DNA of 64,000 bases from Bacteroidales bacterium (GTDB lineage: Bacteria; Bacteroidota; Bacteroidia; Bacteroidales; F082): assembly GCA_017553625.1 (NCBI GenBank), contig JAFZKP010000016.1, positions 84,087-148,086 on the forward strand. Direction: 5' to 3'. The position numbers and the translations under genes are program-made. Below, one piece after another: positions 25,944 through 35,560 of this stretch (position 1 is the stretch's first letter; every line of letters starts with the position of its first letter). The notes beneath the pieces were generated by a model. It did no database searches. It worked only from the letters and a program-made list of their open reading frames with translations, and was not told where the DNA came from.

Positions 25944-27506
25944 TAGAATCTCGTCAAGAGATTCGTAAAGCGGATAGAACGCCTCGTCTCCGAATATGTT
26001 CCTCGCCACGTATGCCTTGAATAATTGCGCCGTCATCGGTTTCGCCACAGCCTTCTGCTCGTCGGTGCCTGTGACCTTCTTTTTCTTAGCCTCGGCGAGA
26101 ATGTCGCTCCACATCTTGTCGGTGAACTTGAACTTCTTGTCGAAACTCCTTTCGTCACCGTATTTCATTATCTCGTCGCGATGCGCGTCAGAATAGTCAA
26201 AGGCGTATTGGAACACAATGCTCGCGTTCACAATCTTGTTGAAGAAATACTCCGTCGAGTCTTTTTTCAACGGCACGTACACATCTGGCATGATGCCTCC
26301 GCCGCCATATACGATTTTGCCGCCTGGCGTGGTGTATTTCAGCGAGTCGGCGAAGTGGATGCTGTCAGCGCTGAACATCTCGCCTGAGTTATATCTGTCA
26401 TATGCCTCCAAAAGGTATTTCTCCCTGTCGCCGTCGTAAGGCTTCTGTATGCAGCGTCCTGTCGGGGTGTAGTAGCGTGCCACGGTCAGACGCAGTCCTG
26501 CTCCGTCACCGAGGTCGAACTGCTCCTGCACCAGGCCCTTGCCGAACGAACGGCGTCCAACTATCGTTCCGCGGTCGTTGTCCTGAAGCGCGCCGGCCAC
26601 TATCTCAGCAGCTGACGCCGAACCCTCGTCGATGAGTATTGTCACAGGCGTGTCTTCCAACATGCCGCGCCGGCGCGCGAAGATATACTGGCGCGAGCGG
26701 TGCTCACCTTGCGTGTAAACGATAAGACTGCCCTTCGGCAAGAACTCGTCAGCGATTTCGACCGCCTCGGAAAGATAACCGCCGGCGTTGTCGCGCAAGT
26801 CGAAGATGAGCTTCTGCATGCCTTGTTTCTGCAGCTTCTTCACGGCGTTGACAAACTCCTTGTGCGTCGTCGCGATGAATTTCTCCAACTTGATGTAACC
26901 TGTCGTCTCGTCAATCATATACGCCACATCGACGCTGTACGTCGGTATCACGTCGCGCGTGATGGTGAAACCAAGCAAATCGCTCACACCACGGCGGAAG
27001 ACCCTCACGTCGACCTTGGTGCCGCGCGGTCCTTTGAGGAGCTTCATCACCTTGTTGTTGACGATGCCCACGCCAGCGATAAGGCTGTCGCCGACATAAA
27101 CAATCCTGTCGCCCGCCATGATGCCGGTCTTCTCCGACGGTCCTCCCTTGATGGTGCTGATGATGGTGACGGTGTCTTTCTCAATCCTGAACGTCACGCC
27201 GATGCCCTCGAAGCTGCCTTGAAGGTCCTCGTTGACTTCCTCAAGAACCTCTGGCTCGAAATATTCGCTGTGCGGGTCCATTTTGTCGATGACACTCGTG
27301 ACAGCCTCCACCTGCAGCTTGCTGATGTTGACGGTGTCGACGTATTCTTTTTCAATAAGATAAAACACCTTGTCCACCAGGTTCATGTCGCCTCCTTTAT
27401 TAATAAAGGTGTTGGCGTTGTTCGAACGTGATATTATTATCCCGAGCAGCACGCCGAAAGCGACTGCCAACGACAGATAGACAGGTATCAGATGGTTTCG
27501 TCTCAT
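25920..27506 (-). CDS. S41 family C-terminal processing peptidase (CtpA-like)
   Basis: The 528-residue protein has one N-terminal membrane segment (residues ~7-25). A PDZ domain follows (~90-170: GIGVTFRIE, GDRIVYVGD), then the S41 catalytic core with the serine in DEGSASAAEIVAGAL and the lysine in FGKGLVQEQ. It is a periplasm-facing tail-specific protease. The last seven residues NVALRAM and the stop come from hairpin block D. The start overlaps the fabD stop by 4 nt; it is the last gene of the porW-fabD operon. Confidence 0.95.
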   Translation of the reverse strand: MRRNHLIPVYLSLAVAFGVLLGIIISRSNNANTFINKGGDMNLVDKVFYLIEKEYVDTVNISKLQVEAVTSVIDKMDPHSEYFEPEVLEEVNEDLQGSFEGIGVTFRIEKDTVTIISTIKGGPSEKTGIMAGDRIVYVGDSLIAGVGIVNNKVMKLLKGPRGTKVDVRVFRRGVSDLLGFTITRDVIPTYSVDVAYMIDETTGYIKLEKFIATTHKEFVNAVKKLQKQGMQKLIFDLRDNAGGYLSEAVEIADEFLPKGSLIVYTQGEHRSRQYIFARRRGMLEDTPVTILIDEGSASAAEIVAGALQDNDRGTIVGRRSFGKGLVQEQFDLGDGAGLRLTVARYYTPTGRCIQKPYDGDREKYLLEAYDRYNSGEMFSADSIHFADSLKYTTPGGKIVYGGGGIMPDVYVPLKKDSTEYFFNKIVNASIVFQYAFDYSDAHRDEIMKYGDERSFDKKFKFTDKMWSDILAEAKKKKVTGTDEQKAVAKPMTAQLFKAYVARNIFGDEAFYPLYESLDEILNVALRAM

Positions 27507-28387
27507 TCTATTGTCGCGCTTGACAACTCGATGGTGCCGTTAAGTCTTCTGAACAATCCCTGAAGCACTGTGCCAGGACCGACTTCAACCACCTGGTTGA
27601 CGCCTGCTGCAATCATGTTTTCCATGGTCTGTGTCCAGCAGACTGGTGCGGTGAGCTGCTTGATGAGGTTGTTCTTGATGATTTCTGGGTCGTTCACAGC
27701 CTGACCTGTCACGTTCTGGTAGATAGGGCAGATGCCGTGACCGAATTTTGTCTTCTGGATTGCCTCTGCGAGCTCTTCGCGTGCCGGCTCCATCAGCGGG
27801 CTGTGGAAAGCGCCGCCGACCTTCAACGGCAATGCGCGTTTCGCACCGGCTTCCTTCATCTTCTCACATGCTATCTCGATGCCTTTCACGCTGCCGGAGA
27901 TGACAACCTGACCAGGGCTGTTGAAGTTGGCAGGAACCACGACCTCGTTAATTGAGTCGCAGATCTCGCGAATCTTCTCGTCGCCAAGGTTGATGATGGC
28001 AGCCATAGTGCCTGGGTTGGCGTCACATGCCTTCTGCATCGCCATGGCACGCTGCGACACGAGTTTCAGACCGTCTTCAAACGTGAGGGTGTGGTTTGCC
28101 ACCAACGCCGAGAACTCTCCCAACGAGTGTCCCGCCACCATGTCTGGCTTGAAATCATCTCCAAGCATGGCCGCCAAAATGACCGAATGCAGGAAGATGG
28201 CTGGCTGCGTCACCTTGGTCTGACGCAAATCCTCGTCAGTGCCATCAAACATTATCTCTGTGATATTGAATTTTAAAATCTCATTGGCTTTGGTAAACAT
28301 TTCCTTCGCCATCGGGAATCTCTCGTAAAGATCCTTTCCCATTCCGACAAATTGTGCTCCTTGTCCAGGAAATACGTATGCTTTCAT
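27503..28387 (-). CDS. fabD: Malonyl-CoA:ACP transacylase
   Basis: The 294-residue enzyme loads malonyl groups onto acyl carrier protein for fatty acid synthesis. It shows FPGQGAQFVGMG at the start, the catalytic serine in GHSLGEFSAL, the histidine in GGAFHSPLM and the conserved NVTG. Length is normal. It lies 9 nt after the BI-1 gene and overlaps the S41 gene by 4 nt, so it is made from the multi-gene transcript that begins at porW. Confidence 0.98.
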   Translation of the reverse strand: MKAYVFPGQGAQFVGMGKDLYERFPMAKEMFTKANEILKFNITEIMFDGTDEDLRQTKVTQPAIFLHSVILAAMLGDDFKPDMVAGHSLGEFSALVANHTLTFEDGLKLVSQRAMAMQKACDANPGTMAAIINLGDEKIREICDSINEVVVPANFNSPGQVVISGSVKGIEIACEKMKEAGAKRALPLKVGGAFHSPLMEPAREELAEAIQKTKFGHGICPIYQNVTGQAVNDPEIIKNNLIKQLTAPVCWTQTMENMIAAGVNQVVEVGPGTVLQGLFRRLNGTIELSSATIE

Positions 28388-28396
28388 ATTGTTAGT

Positions 28397-29116
28397 TTAT
28401 TTTTCTTTTCCAAAAAACTTTAATAAATAAAGGAATAAATTGATGAAATCAAGATACAGGTTCAAGGCTCCCATAAGTGAAACCTTTGTCATCGTCTCGT
28501 CATTTTCAAAACCTGCAATCCCGATGTTCTTGATTTTCTGCATGTCCCAGGCTGTCAATCCGGTGAAGACGATGACTCCGACTATGCTGATGATATAGTC
28601 GAGACGCTCGCTACCCATAAACATATTGACCAAAGAGGCGATAACAATGCCTATCAGAGCCATTATTAAAATGGAACCCATCTTTGTGAGGTCTGTTTTT
28701 GTGGTGTATCCCAAAACAGCCATGATACCGAACATTCCTGCAGTGATAACGAATGTCTTGAAGATTGATGCAAAGGTATAGACATAGAAGATGAAACTAA
28801 AACTTATGCCCATGATTACAGAGTAAACGATGAATAGTATAACCATCGCTGAGGCGCTAAGTTTTTCAATGGCAAATGACATGATTAGCACAAGGCCAAT
28901 CGGTGCTAACAATACAATCCATCCTAAGATGTTCATTGAGACGGTTCCGTCGGATTTTGTAGAGTACATCATCATGAACAGACTCTCATCCGTTCCGAAC
29001 AGATACGCTACAAGTGCTGTTATTCCCAATGCGGCGAACATCCACATGAACACATTTGCCACAAATGAGTTTGATAAGGTTCTTGTACCTTGGATTTCAT
29101 AGTTGCTGTTTTCCAT
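28397..29116 (-). CDS. Bax inhibitor-1 (YccA/TMBIM) family membrane protein
   Basis: The 239-residue protein has seven hydrophobic segments. It has the BI-1 features of an acidic pair near the last segments (TAWDMQKIKN, DFINLFLYLLKFFG) and a short N-terminal soluble stretch. Members are pH-sensitive ion leak channels or modulate membrane proteases such as FtsH. It lies 12 nt after folE in the same operon; the function in this organism is not known. Confidence 0.92.
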   Translation of the reverse strand: MENSNYEIQGTRTLSNSFVANVFMWMFAALGITALVAYLFGTDESLFMMMYSTKSDGTVSMNILGWIVLLAPIGLVLIMSFAIEKLSASAMVILFIVYSVIMGISFSFIFYVYTFASIFKTFVITAGMFGIMAVLGYTTKTDLTKMGSILIMALIGIVIASLVNMFMGSERLDYIISIVGVIVFTGLTAWDMQKIKNIGIAGFENDETMTKVSLMGALNLYLDFINLFLYLLKFFGKEK

Positions 29117-29128
29117 AATTCATATTAT

Positions 29129-29746
29129 TTAGTGTAAGTTTTTACCGATAAGATTGAAAAATTCCGCTCTCGTCTCGCCTCTCTCGAATGCTCCGACGAA
29201 ATCTGACGTCGTTGTCACGGAGTTTTGTTTCTGCACGCCTCTCATGCTCATGCAGAGATGCTTCGCCTCGATGACGACCGCCACGCCGAGAGGATGCAAC
29301 GCCTCGTTGATGGCTTCTTTAATCTGTGTCGTCAGGCGTTCCTGCACCTGAAGACGTCTCGAATAAGCCTCCACGACTCTCGCTATCTTGCTCAGTCCGG
29401 TGATGTAGCCGTTTGGAATATACGCCACATGAGCCTTGCCGATAAACGGGATGAGATGATGCTCGCACATCGAGAAAAGCTCAATGTCTTTGACAATCAC
29501 CATCTGACGGTAGTCTTCCTTGAATCTTGCGGAAAGAAGGATTTCCATCGGGTCCATGTTGTAGCCCTGCGTGAGAAACTGCATCGACTTCGCCATACGG
29601 AGCGGCGTTTTCAGCAGTCCTTCTCTGTTAGGGTCCTCGCCAAGAAGCCTGAGAATGGCTCTGTAATGCTCCATCAGCTTCTCTGTGCGTTTCGGATCGA
29701 ATCTCTCTATCTTTTCGTAACCGATAAGCTCGTTATTTGTTTCCAT
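29129..29746 (-). CDS. folE: GTP cyclohydrolase I
   Basis: The 205-residue enzyme converts GTP to dihydroneopterin triphosphate, the first step to folate. Zinc ligands are visible in [11 protein letters not shown] and CMSMRGVQ, and GKAHVAYIP and the [10 protein letters not shown] motif are conserved. The ATG at 29746 gives the normal family length; a longer frame upstream would run deeper into the preceding gene. It overlaps that gene's end by 14 nt. Confidence 0.97.
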   Translation of the reverse strand: METNNELIGYEKIERFDPKRTEKLMEHYRAILRLLGEDPNREGLLKTPLRMAKSMQFLTQGYNMDPMEILLSARFKEDYRQMVIVKDIELFSMCEHHLIPFIGKAHVAYIPNGYITGLSKIARVVEAYSRRLQVQERLTTQIKEAINEALHPLGVAVVIEAKHLCMSMRGVQKQNSVTTTSDFVGAFERGETRAEFFNLIGKNLH

Positions 29747-30119
29747 CAGGATTCTTTTCTTTTTTTGCAAGTTTATAAGTCTCAAAAACGCTGTAAATCA
29801 GATAATAGGCGAGAAAAGTGATTGCGAAACGCCTGCCGTCTTCCTTGAAATTCAACATGTAAGCCATGATGATTGACAGGTAGACAATCATCTTTGCCAC
29901 TGTTGAAAGCATGTAGAAGTTCGCAAACTTGCGCATGTCTTTTTTCTTCGTTTTCTGACTGAGGAAATACATCACCATGCTGACGATGAAGAAAAACGTC
30001 ACTATCATCGGCCACCACGCCGTGAGAAGGCTGCGCAATGCTATCGACGCGGCAATCACCACGCCCGTCATAATGCACAGATGTATTATGAACTTGCTGT
30101 CTTTATTGTTCGTTCCCAT
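29733..30119 (-). CDS. Small membrane protein of unknown function
   Basis: The 128-residue protein has four hydrophobic segments (about residues 11-30, 34-53, 68-88, 98-112) and a lysine-rich tail. Its place after bactofilin resembles small AtpI-like or uncharacterised membrane proteins often found in this neighbourhood in Bacteroidota. No motif identifies a function. It lies 3 nt after the bactofilin gene and overlaps folE. Confidence 0.75.
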   Translation of the reverse strand: MGTNNKDSKFIIHLCIMTGVVIAASIALRSLLTAWWPMIVTFFFIVSMVMYFLSQKTKKKDMRKFANFYMLSTVAKMIVYLSIIMAYMLNFKEDGRRFAITFLAYYLIYSVFETYKLAKKEKNPDGNK

Positions 30120-30122
30120 TTA

Positions 30123-30485
30123 TTACTTCTTTTGAGCCTCACCAGGTTTCTGCGACATGTCGCATCTTCCGGTGAAGATGGCACCGACCTCGATGAACAG
30201 CTGTTTTGTGAAAAGCTCAACTTCAAGGCGTGATGTCGATTTCAGCGATGTCAGCTCTTCAACTCTGATGGTACCTTTCACGCGGCCCGAGATGTCAGCG
30301 CTTTTGCAGATGATGTCGCCTTCAACGATGCCCTGCTGCCCGATGACAACTTTACCGTTTGACTTCATTGTACCGATGATAGTGCCGTCGATGCGGATGT
30401 CGCCTGATGCCATCACCTCGCCTTTAATGGTTGTTCCGTTTCCTATAAGGTTGTTTCTAACGGATGATTCTTGATTTGAACTCAT
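30123..30485 (-). CDS. Bactofilin (polymer-forming cytoskeletal protein)
   Basis: The 120-residue protein is a right-handed beta-helix of the DUF583/bactofilin type. It has repeated short strands with glycine turns (GTTIKGEVMASGDIRIDGTI, GTMKSNGKVVIGQQG, GDIICKSADISG) and a short Lys/Glu-rich tail. Bactofilins form filaments that place envelope proteins. It lies 3 nt after porW, so a shared role in arranging secretion or envelope machinery is possible but is inference. Confidence 0.93.
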   Translation of the reverse strand: MSSNQESSVRNNLIGNGTTIKGEVMASGDIRIDGTIIGTMKSNGKVVIGQQGIVEGDIICKSADISGRVKGTIRVEELTSLKSTSRLEVELFTKQLFIEVGAIFTGRCDMSQKPGEAQKK

Positions 30486-30488
30486 ATT

Positions 30489-33155
30489 TTATTTAATGTT
30501 TTGATTCCAAAATTCCAGGTATTCCTCCACGTTTTTCTGCTGATAGAAAATCGGGTAGTTCGACACTGAAACCTCTAATACTGTATAATCGTCTTTTTCA
30601 ATTCCTCCGAAAACATAGTCCGTGAGGAACAATGCTGTATGATAGTCAAGGGCTTTGTCAAGGTTCTCGAAGCTCTCGATGGTGAGCAGCGATGTCTCTT
30701 TGTCGAGCATGATGTTCTTCACCTTCAGCTGGTTCATACGGAAGTTGTTCTTGTTGAAGTCGCCGATACGGACCTTCAGCGGGTTCACGCGCACGTTCTT
30801 CTTGCATATCACCAGCACATAGTACGATTCGTTTTCGTTGAAGGTGTAAGGATATTCCTTCTCCTCGATTTTTTCCTCCTTAGGACGTGCGCTCTCGATG
30901 TTGAGTCCGAGGTTGTACATGTCGTTGGCGCTGAGCAGAACGTCCAAGGCAAACGGCTTGATGCTGCTCTCAGGATATTTCTGTATCAAGCGGTAAAGCG
31001 CATACGCCATCGAGTCGACCACCTCGACGTATCCCAATGAGATGGCGTTGAGGAACTCGAAACGTGGCATGTACAGTGTGTCGTCGGAATAAAGCTGACG
31101 CGCTTTCTTCGTGTTCATCATCACGCGCTGGTACTGCCCGTTCTCGTATGCCTCAAACGTCTTGGAGTATAACTGCTCGGCTGCAGCTCCCTTCTCATGT
31201 TCTTTGACAAAATGTTCCGGGTCGATTATTATCTTCGCCTGGTTCGAGTCCGGATATTTCGAGAGCACGAGATTCTTGTATTTGTCAGCGTCGGCGGTCT
31301 CTTTGCGGCTGCTGTGCATCCTGTAGAGATAGAACCATGCCGACACCTCGTTGTCGTTGCCTGGATAACGCTCCGACAGCTCGGTGTATGCCTCGATAGA
31401 ACGCTGGTAGTCCTGCAAATCGCTGTAGTATATGAAGCCGATGTTGTTCAATGCCTCTGCAATCTCTTTGTGTGCCTGCTCCTGGGCTTCTTTCGAGAAC
31501 GGAATCTGCTTCAGGTAATAACCCCTGTCGAGTTGCGTATACTGCGTGGTGTCGCGCTCCACATTGCGCTCCTGCATATATCTTGCGCGTTCTTCTTCGC
31601 TGAGATTTGCAAGCTCTTCCTCTGACAGCTCTTCGTCGACTTCTTGAGCCATGCTCTGTTTGTTGGAGATGAACCAGTAGTCTTCGAGGAGGCGGTTGCC
31701 CCATTTCGTGCGGAAGTCGTTGGCGCCGCGGGTTCTTGTCTGGGTGTTGTAGAAATACCAGCTGCCTTCGTTGGCTGGCACTACTTGTTCGGGCTTTTGG
31801 TTGCCGCCGTTGAGCGCCAGCTGCGCCTCAATCTCTCTCTGCTCCTCAAGGCGTTTCTGCTCAATTTTGTAGTCTTCAATAACCTTGTCGATGATGGCGT
31901 TGCGTTGCACCGAGTCCATGGCGGCAAGACGCAGGAGGCTGTCTTGTGTCTCGTAGACGGTGAGGTTGCTCACAAGGTCAGTGAGCATGACTGAGATGTT
32001 GAGCAGACTGTCGTAGCCCGGATAGGTGCGGTCCATAGTCATAACAGCGGTGTCGAAATAAGCCTGGCTCAGCACGTAGTCGCTGTTTTTGAACAAAATG
32101 TTTGCTACGTCAAGCGACGACTTCACCTTCTGACGGTTGTTGTTGGTGCTGCTTGCGACAGATTTTCTAAGATATTTCACGCCGTCGCTCTCGTTTTTGT
32201 TTTCCATAGCCACATCAGCCATGGCGTAGTAGATGCGGTCTTTGTATTCGGCGTTTTTCACGTCCTTGAGCATCCTGTTGAGCATCTTCATGATGGTGGT
32301 GGTGTCGCTGTCGTTGCATCTTGCGAGGTTCATCTGAGCCTCAAACGTCATCTCGTACGACGGGTGTTTCTTTATGACGTTTTTAAACTGTTCCGTGGCA
32401 CGTGTCTTGTCGTTCTGATGCTCGTAAATCTGACCGAGGATGAACATGGCGCGTGTCTTGTTGTACTTGCCTTTTGCAGTGAGAAGCGCGCTGCGCAGAT
32501 ATTGCACCGCCTCGTCTTCCTTGCCCATCGCGATGTAATAGTCGGCGTAAACCAAGTCGATGTTGGTGCGGACATATCTCGGAATCTTCTCGTCGCTGTC
32601 CATCGCCACTATTATAGAATGAAGCATCGCCTCGGCTTTCTCAAACTGTCTTGTGACGATGTAAGTCTTTGCCAACCATAATGTCGCGGTGAATCTGTCG
32701 GGGCTGTTGCGATATTGCGTGGCTGCATATTCGAGGGTGCGGCGTGCCGGAACGTAGTCCTGCTTGTAGAAATTCGCCTTGCCCATGTCGATGAAAGCGT
32801 CGTCGATCCATCGGGTGTACTCCTTGTTGTTGAACCTCATAGAGTGTTTCTGGATGCAGATGGCGTCTTTCTCAATGGTGCGGTCCATGCTTGAATTAAG
32901 TGCAAGAGCGTCTTCTTTTGTGCCGTAGTTGAACACAGGAAGCGTCTTCGTGTAGTCGTCTTTCGCCGATTCGCGGAGCGTTTTCTCTCCCTCTTTCATG
33001 CTCTGGTTGCCGTTCCACCACACATTATAATGACTCGTCATGTTATGCCACACACGCCTGTTCCATTTGTTTTTCTTTGTGGAACACGATGCTAACATGA
33101 TGATAGCCAATATTATAGATAATATCCCAAAAACCTTGTATGTCCGTATCTTCAT
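30489..33155 (-). CDS. porW: T9SS lipoprotein PorW/SprE, TPR-rich
   Basis: The 888-residue lipoprotein (signal MKIRTYKVFGILSIILAIIMLASC) has the PorW/SprE start CSTKKNKWNRRVWHNMTSHYNVWWNG. Many tetratricopeptide repeats fill residues ~100-420 and again ~560-720, with a low-complexity acidic stretch between. PorW/SprE is an outer-membrane-associated part of the type IX secretion system that links the PorK/N ring to the translocon. The other T9SS core genes lie about 6 kb away on the plus strand. It heads the seven-gene operon down to the S41 peptidase, with a -7 box at 33217-33224. Confidence 0.9.
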   Translation of the reverse strand: MKIRTYKVFGILSIILAIIMLASCSTKKNKWNRRVWHNMTSHYNVWWNGNQSMKEGEKTLRESAKDDYTKTLPVFNYGTKEDALALNSSMDRTIEKDAICIQKHSMRFNNKEYTRWIDDAFIDMGKANFYKQDYVPARRTLEYAATQYRNSPDRFTATLWLAKTYIVTRQFEKAEAMLHSIIVAMDSDEKIPRYVRTNIDLVYADYYIAMGKEDEAVQYLRSALLTAKGKYNKTRAMFILGQIYEHQNDKTRATEQFKNVIKKHPSYEMTFEAQMNLARCNDSDTTTIMKMLNRMLKDVKNAEYKDRIYYAMADVAMENKNESDGVKYLRKSVASSTNNNRQKVKSSLDVANILFKNSDYVLSQAYFDTAVMTMDRTYPGYDSLLNISVMLTDLVSNLTVYETQDSLLRLAAMDSVQRNAIIDKVIEDYKIEQKRLEEQREIEAQLALNGGNQKPEQVVPANEGSWYFYNTQTRTRGANDFRTKWGNRLLEDYWFISNKQSMAQEVDEELSEEELANLSEEERARYMQERNVERDTTQYTQLDRGYYLKQIPFSKEAQEQAHKEIAEALNNIGFIYYSDLQDYQRSIEAYTELSERYPGNDNEVSAWFYLYRMHSSRKETADADKYKNLVLSKYPDSNQAKIIIDPEHFVKEHEKGAAAEQLYSKTFEAYENGQYQRVMMNTKKARQLYSDDTLYMPRFEFLNAISLGYVEVVDSMAYALYRLIQKYPESSIKPFALDVLLSANDMYNLGLNIESARPKEEKIEEKEYPYTFNENESYYVLVICKKNVRVNPLKVRIGDFNKNNFRMNQLKVKNIMLDKETSLLTIESFENLDKALDYHTALFLTDYVFGGIEKDDYTVLEVSVSNYPIFYQQKNVEEYLEFWNQNIK

Positions 33156-33216
33156 TTTCCGTTTTCTTAAAATAACTTCAAAACCGTTACTTTATTTTCC
33201 ACACTAAGCGAATCTG

Positions 33217-33224
33217 CAAAAATA
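33217..33224 (-). promoter_or_regulatory. -7 promoter element of the porW operon
   Basis: Minus-strand TATTTTTG, 61 nt before the porW ATG; divergent from dnaX. Confidence 0.5.
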
Positions 33225-33330
33225 ACAAATTCGTCGTTTCGTCGGGCTTTTTTTTAAAAAAATATAAAATAAGATGGCTGTTTTAGAAATTCTTTGTAAT
33301 TTTACAAGCTGAATAAAAGGCTATTTTCAG

Positions 33331-34986
33331 ATGGAAAATTTTATTGTATCGGCACGAAAATACAGACCGGTGACGTTTGACAGCGTCGTAGGCCAACATG
33401 CTATTACATCCACTTTGCAGAACGCCATCCGCAACAACACTTTGGCGCAGGCGTTCCTTTTCTGCGGTCCGAGAGGAGTGGGCAAGACCACTTGCGCGAG
33501 AATCATGGCGAAGACAATCAACTGTCTGCATCCGACAGAAGACATGGAGGCTTGCAACGAATGCGAGTCGTGCGTGAGCTTCAACAACAACGCGTCTTTC
33601 AACATCTTTGAACTCGACGCCGCTTCCAACAGTGGTGTCGACGACATCCGCGCCCTCATCGACCAGGTCAGGATTCCTCCTCAGATAGGAAAATACAAGG
33701 TGTATATCATCGACGAGGTTCACATGCTGTCGGGCGCGGCGTTCAACGCCTTCCTCAAGACGCTCGAGGAGCCGCCGGCGTATGCCAAGTTCATCCTCGC
33801 CACCACCGAGAAACATAAAATCCTGCCTACAATCCTCTCCCGATGCCAGATTTTCGACTTCAAGCGCATCACCGTCGAGGATATTACTAACCATCTTAAG
33901 AAAATAGCCGCAAAAGAAGGCGTGACTACCGAAGAGGAAGCCCTCAACATCATCGCGCAGAAAGCCGACGGCGCACTCCGCGACGCCTTGTCGATTTTCG
34001 ACCAGATGGTGAGCTTCTCTGGAAACAACATCACTTATCAGGACGTGATAACTAATCTCAATGTCCTTGATTATGAATACTATTTCAGGATGGTGGAGAA
34101 CATCTTGGCTAACGACATCAACTCCATGCTGTTGTTGCTCAACGATGTGATAAACAAAGGCTTCGACCCGCAGAACTTCATCCAGGGCATGGCGAGCCAC
34201 ATGCGCAACCTGCTTCTCGGCAAGGACGCGCGCGTCGTCGACCTCATGGAGGTGAGCAGCCAGCTCAAGGCAAGATATGCGAAACAGGCAGAGTCGTGCA
34301 ACACCGCGTTCCTGCTCCGCGCTCTCGATATTGCCAACGAATGCGACATCAACTTCAGAAGTGCGAATAATAAGAGATTGCATCTCGAGGTGGCGCTGTT
34401 GAAAATGGTGTCGATGCAACCGATTCAAACGGTTCCTGCTATGAAGAACGAGATTCCTCGACAAACTCAGAATGACAGTCCTTCTCAAAATGTCACACCA
34501 AAAACTGCTGTCATTACCCCTGCACCTCAGCCTGTCCAGCGCGTCAGACGACCGGGGACGATTTCAATTCTTGACAGCGAACCGCAAAAGAAAGAGTCAG
34601 ACGCTCCTGTCGAGGTGAAAAACAACCCTTTTACGGAAGCGATGCTCGTTGAAGCATGGAAGAAATTCGTCGAGTCTCATAAAAACACCTCTCCGAATTT
34701 CGTGGCGGGCATCGGAAAATACCAACCAACCCTGAAAAATAATGATGAGATAAACTATCAGGTCGATAATATGCTGGTTGTCAATGATATGAACAACATG
34801 GCGCTGCTGAAGGCACATCTTGCCAACGAACTCTGCAACAACCAGTTCAAACTCGTGCATCATGTCGTCGAAAAACCTGTCGACGAGATAGCTTATACCG
34901 ACAGGAGCCGCTTTGAGAAAATGGCGGAAAGTAATCCAAATGTTTTGACTTTAAAAAAAGGTCTCGGACTTGAAATTGATATATGA
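33331..34986 (+). CDS. dnaX: DNA polymerase III subunit gamma/tau
   Basis: The 551-residue clamp-loader ATPase has Walker A GPRGVGKT at residues 46-53, a zinc site (CNECESC region), ELDAASNSGVDDIR, IIDEVHMLS (Walker B) and the sensor EEPPAYAKFILATTE. The C-terminal ~180 residues are tau-specific and variable. A long minus-strand frame across this gene is a shadow. It overlaps the acyltransferase gene by 4 nt. Confidence 0.97.
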   Translation: MENFIVSARKYRPVTFDSVVGQHAITSTLQNAIRNNTLAQAFLFCGPRGVGKTTCARIMAKTINCLHPTEDMEACNECESCVSFNNNASFNIFELDAASNSGVDDIRALIDQVRIPPQIGKYKVYIIDEVHMLSGAAFNAFLKTLEEPPAYAKFILATTEKHKILPTILSRCQIFDFKRITVEDITNHLKKIAAKEGVTTEEEALNIIAQKADGALRDALSIFDQMVSFSGNNITYQDVITNLNVLDYEYYFRMVENILANDINSMLLLLNDVINKGFDPQNFIQGMASHMRNLLLGKDARVVDLMEVSSQLKARYAKQAESCNTAFLLRALDIANECDINFRSANNKRLHLEVALLKMVSMQPIQTVPAMKNEIPRQTQNDSPSQNVTPKTAVITPAPQPVQRVRRPGTISILDSEPQKKESDAPVEVKNNPFTEAMLVEAWKKFVESHKNTSPNFVAGIGKYQPTLKNNDEINYQVDNMLVVNDMNNMALLKAHLANELCNNQFKLVHHVVEKPVDEIAYTDRSRFEKMAESNPNVLTLKKGLGLEIDI

Positions 34987-35540
34987 GCTTTAAAAAATGG
35001 TTTGGGCGTAACTACCTGAAAATGAGAGGATTCACTTTCGTGGGAAACTTCCCTGAAGGTGTGAAAAAGAGTATAATTATATGTGCTCCGCATACGAGCA
35101 TCGAGGATTTTGTGATAGGTCGCTGCTTCTTCTGGATGGAAGGCCGCTCTGTGAAATTCCTGATAAAAAAAGAGTTTTTCAAGACTCCGTTACTGAGATG
35201 GTGGCTCAAAAAAATGGGCGGCATACCCGTCGACAGAAGCAAAGGCAATAATATGGTGGTGAAGACGGCGGCGGTTTTTAGAAAATATGACGAGCTGAAC
35301 ATCGTTATAACCCCTGAAGGCACCCGCAAACGCGTCGAGAAATGGAAACGCGGGTTCTATTACATCGCCGAACTGGCGCAAGTGCCTGTGGTTCTTGGAT
35401 TTATCGACTTCAAGACAAGAAGATGCGGCTACGGTCCAGTGCTCCGTCCGTCGGGAGATTTCGATAAAGACTGGAAAATGTTGGAGGATTTTTATCGCGG
35501 AATGCAAGGGAAAGTGCCTGGAAAATTCAACTTGGAATGA
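34983..35540 (+). CDS. 1-acyl-sn-glycerol-3-phosphate acyltransferase family (PlsC-like)
   Basis: This short 185-residue acyltransferase has the HX4D motif HTSIED, the PVDRS motif and TPEGTRKR, the three signature blocks of the PlsC family. Being short and with little hydrophobic sequence, it resembles the DUF374-like or glycerol acyltransferase variants used on phospholipids or ornithine lipids; the acceptor is not certain. The ATG overlaps the dnaX stop by 4 nt, so translation is coupled. Confidence 0.88.
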   Translation: MSFKKWFGRNYLKMRGFTFVGNFPEGVKKSIIICAPHTSIEDFVIGRCFFWMEGRSVKFLIKKEFFKTPLLRWWLKKMGGIPVDRSKGNNMVVKTAAVFRKYDELNIVITPEGTRKRVEKWKRGFYYIAELAQVPVVLGFIDFKTRRCGYGPVLRPSGDFDKDWKMLEDFYRGMQGKVPGKFNLE

Positions 35541-35560
35541 TAATTTTCTGAAAAATATAT

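Noticed and set aside
33283-34488. A 401-codon open frame on the minus strand across dnaX
   Set aside because: It lies wholly within dnaX, which has all clamp-loader motifs. The minus frame has no recognisable domain and is a codon-use shadow.
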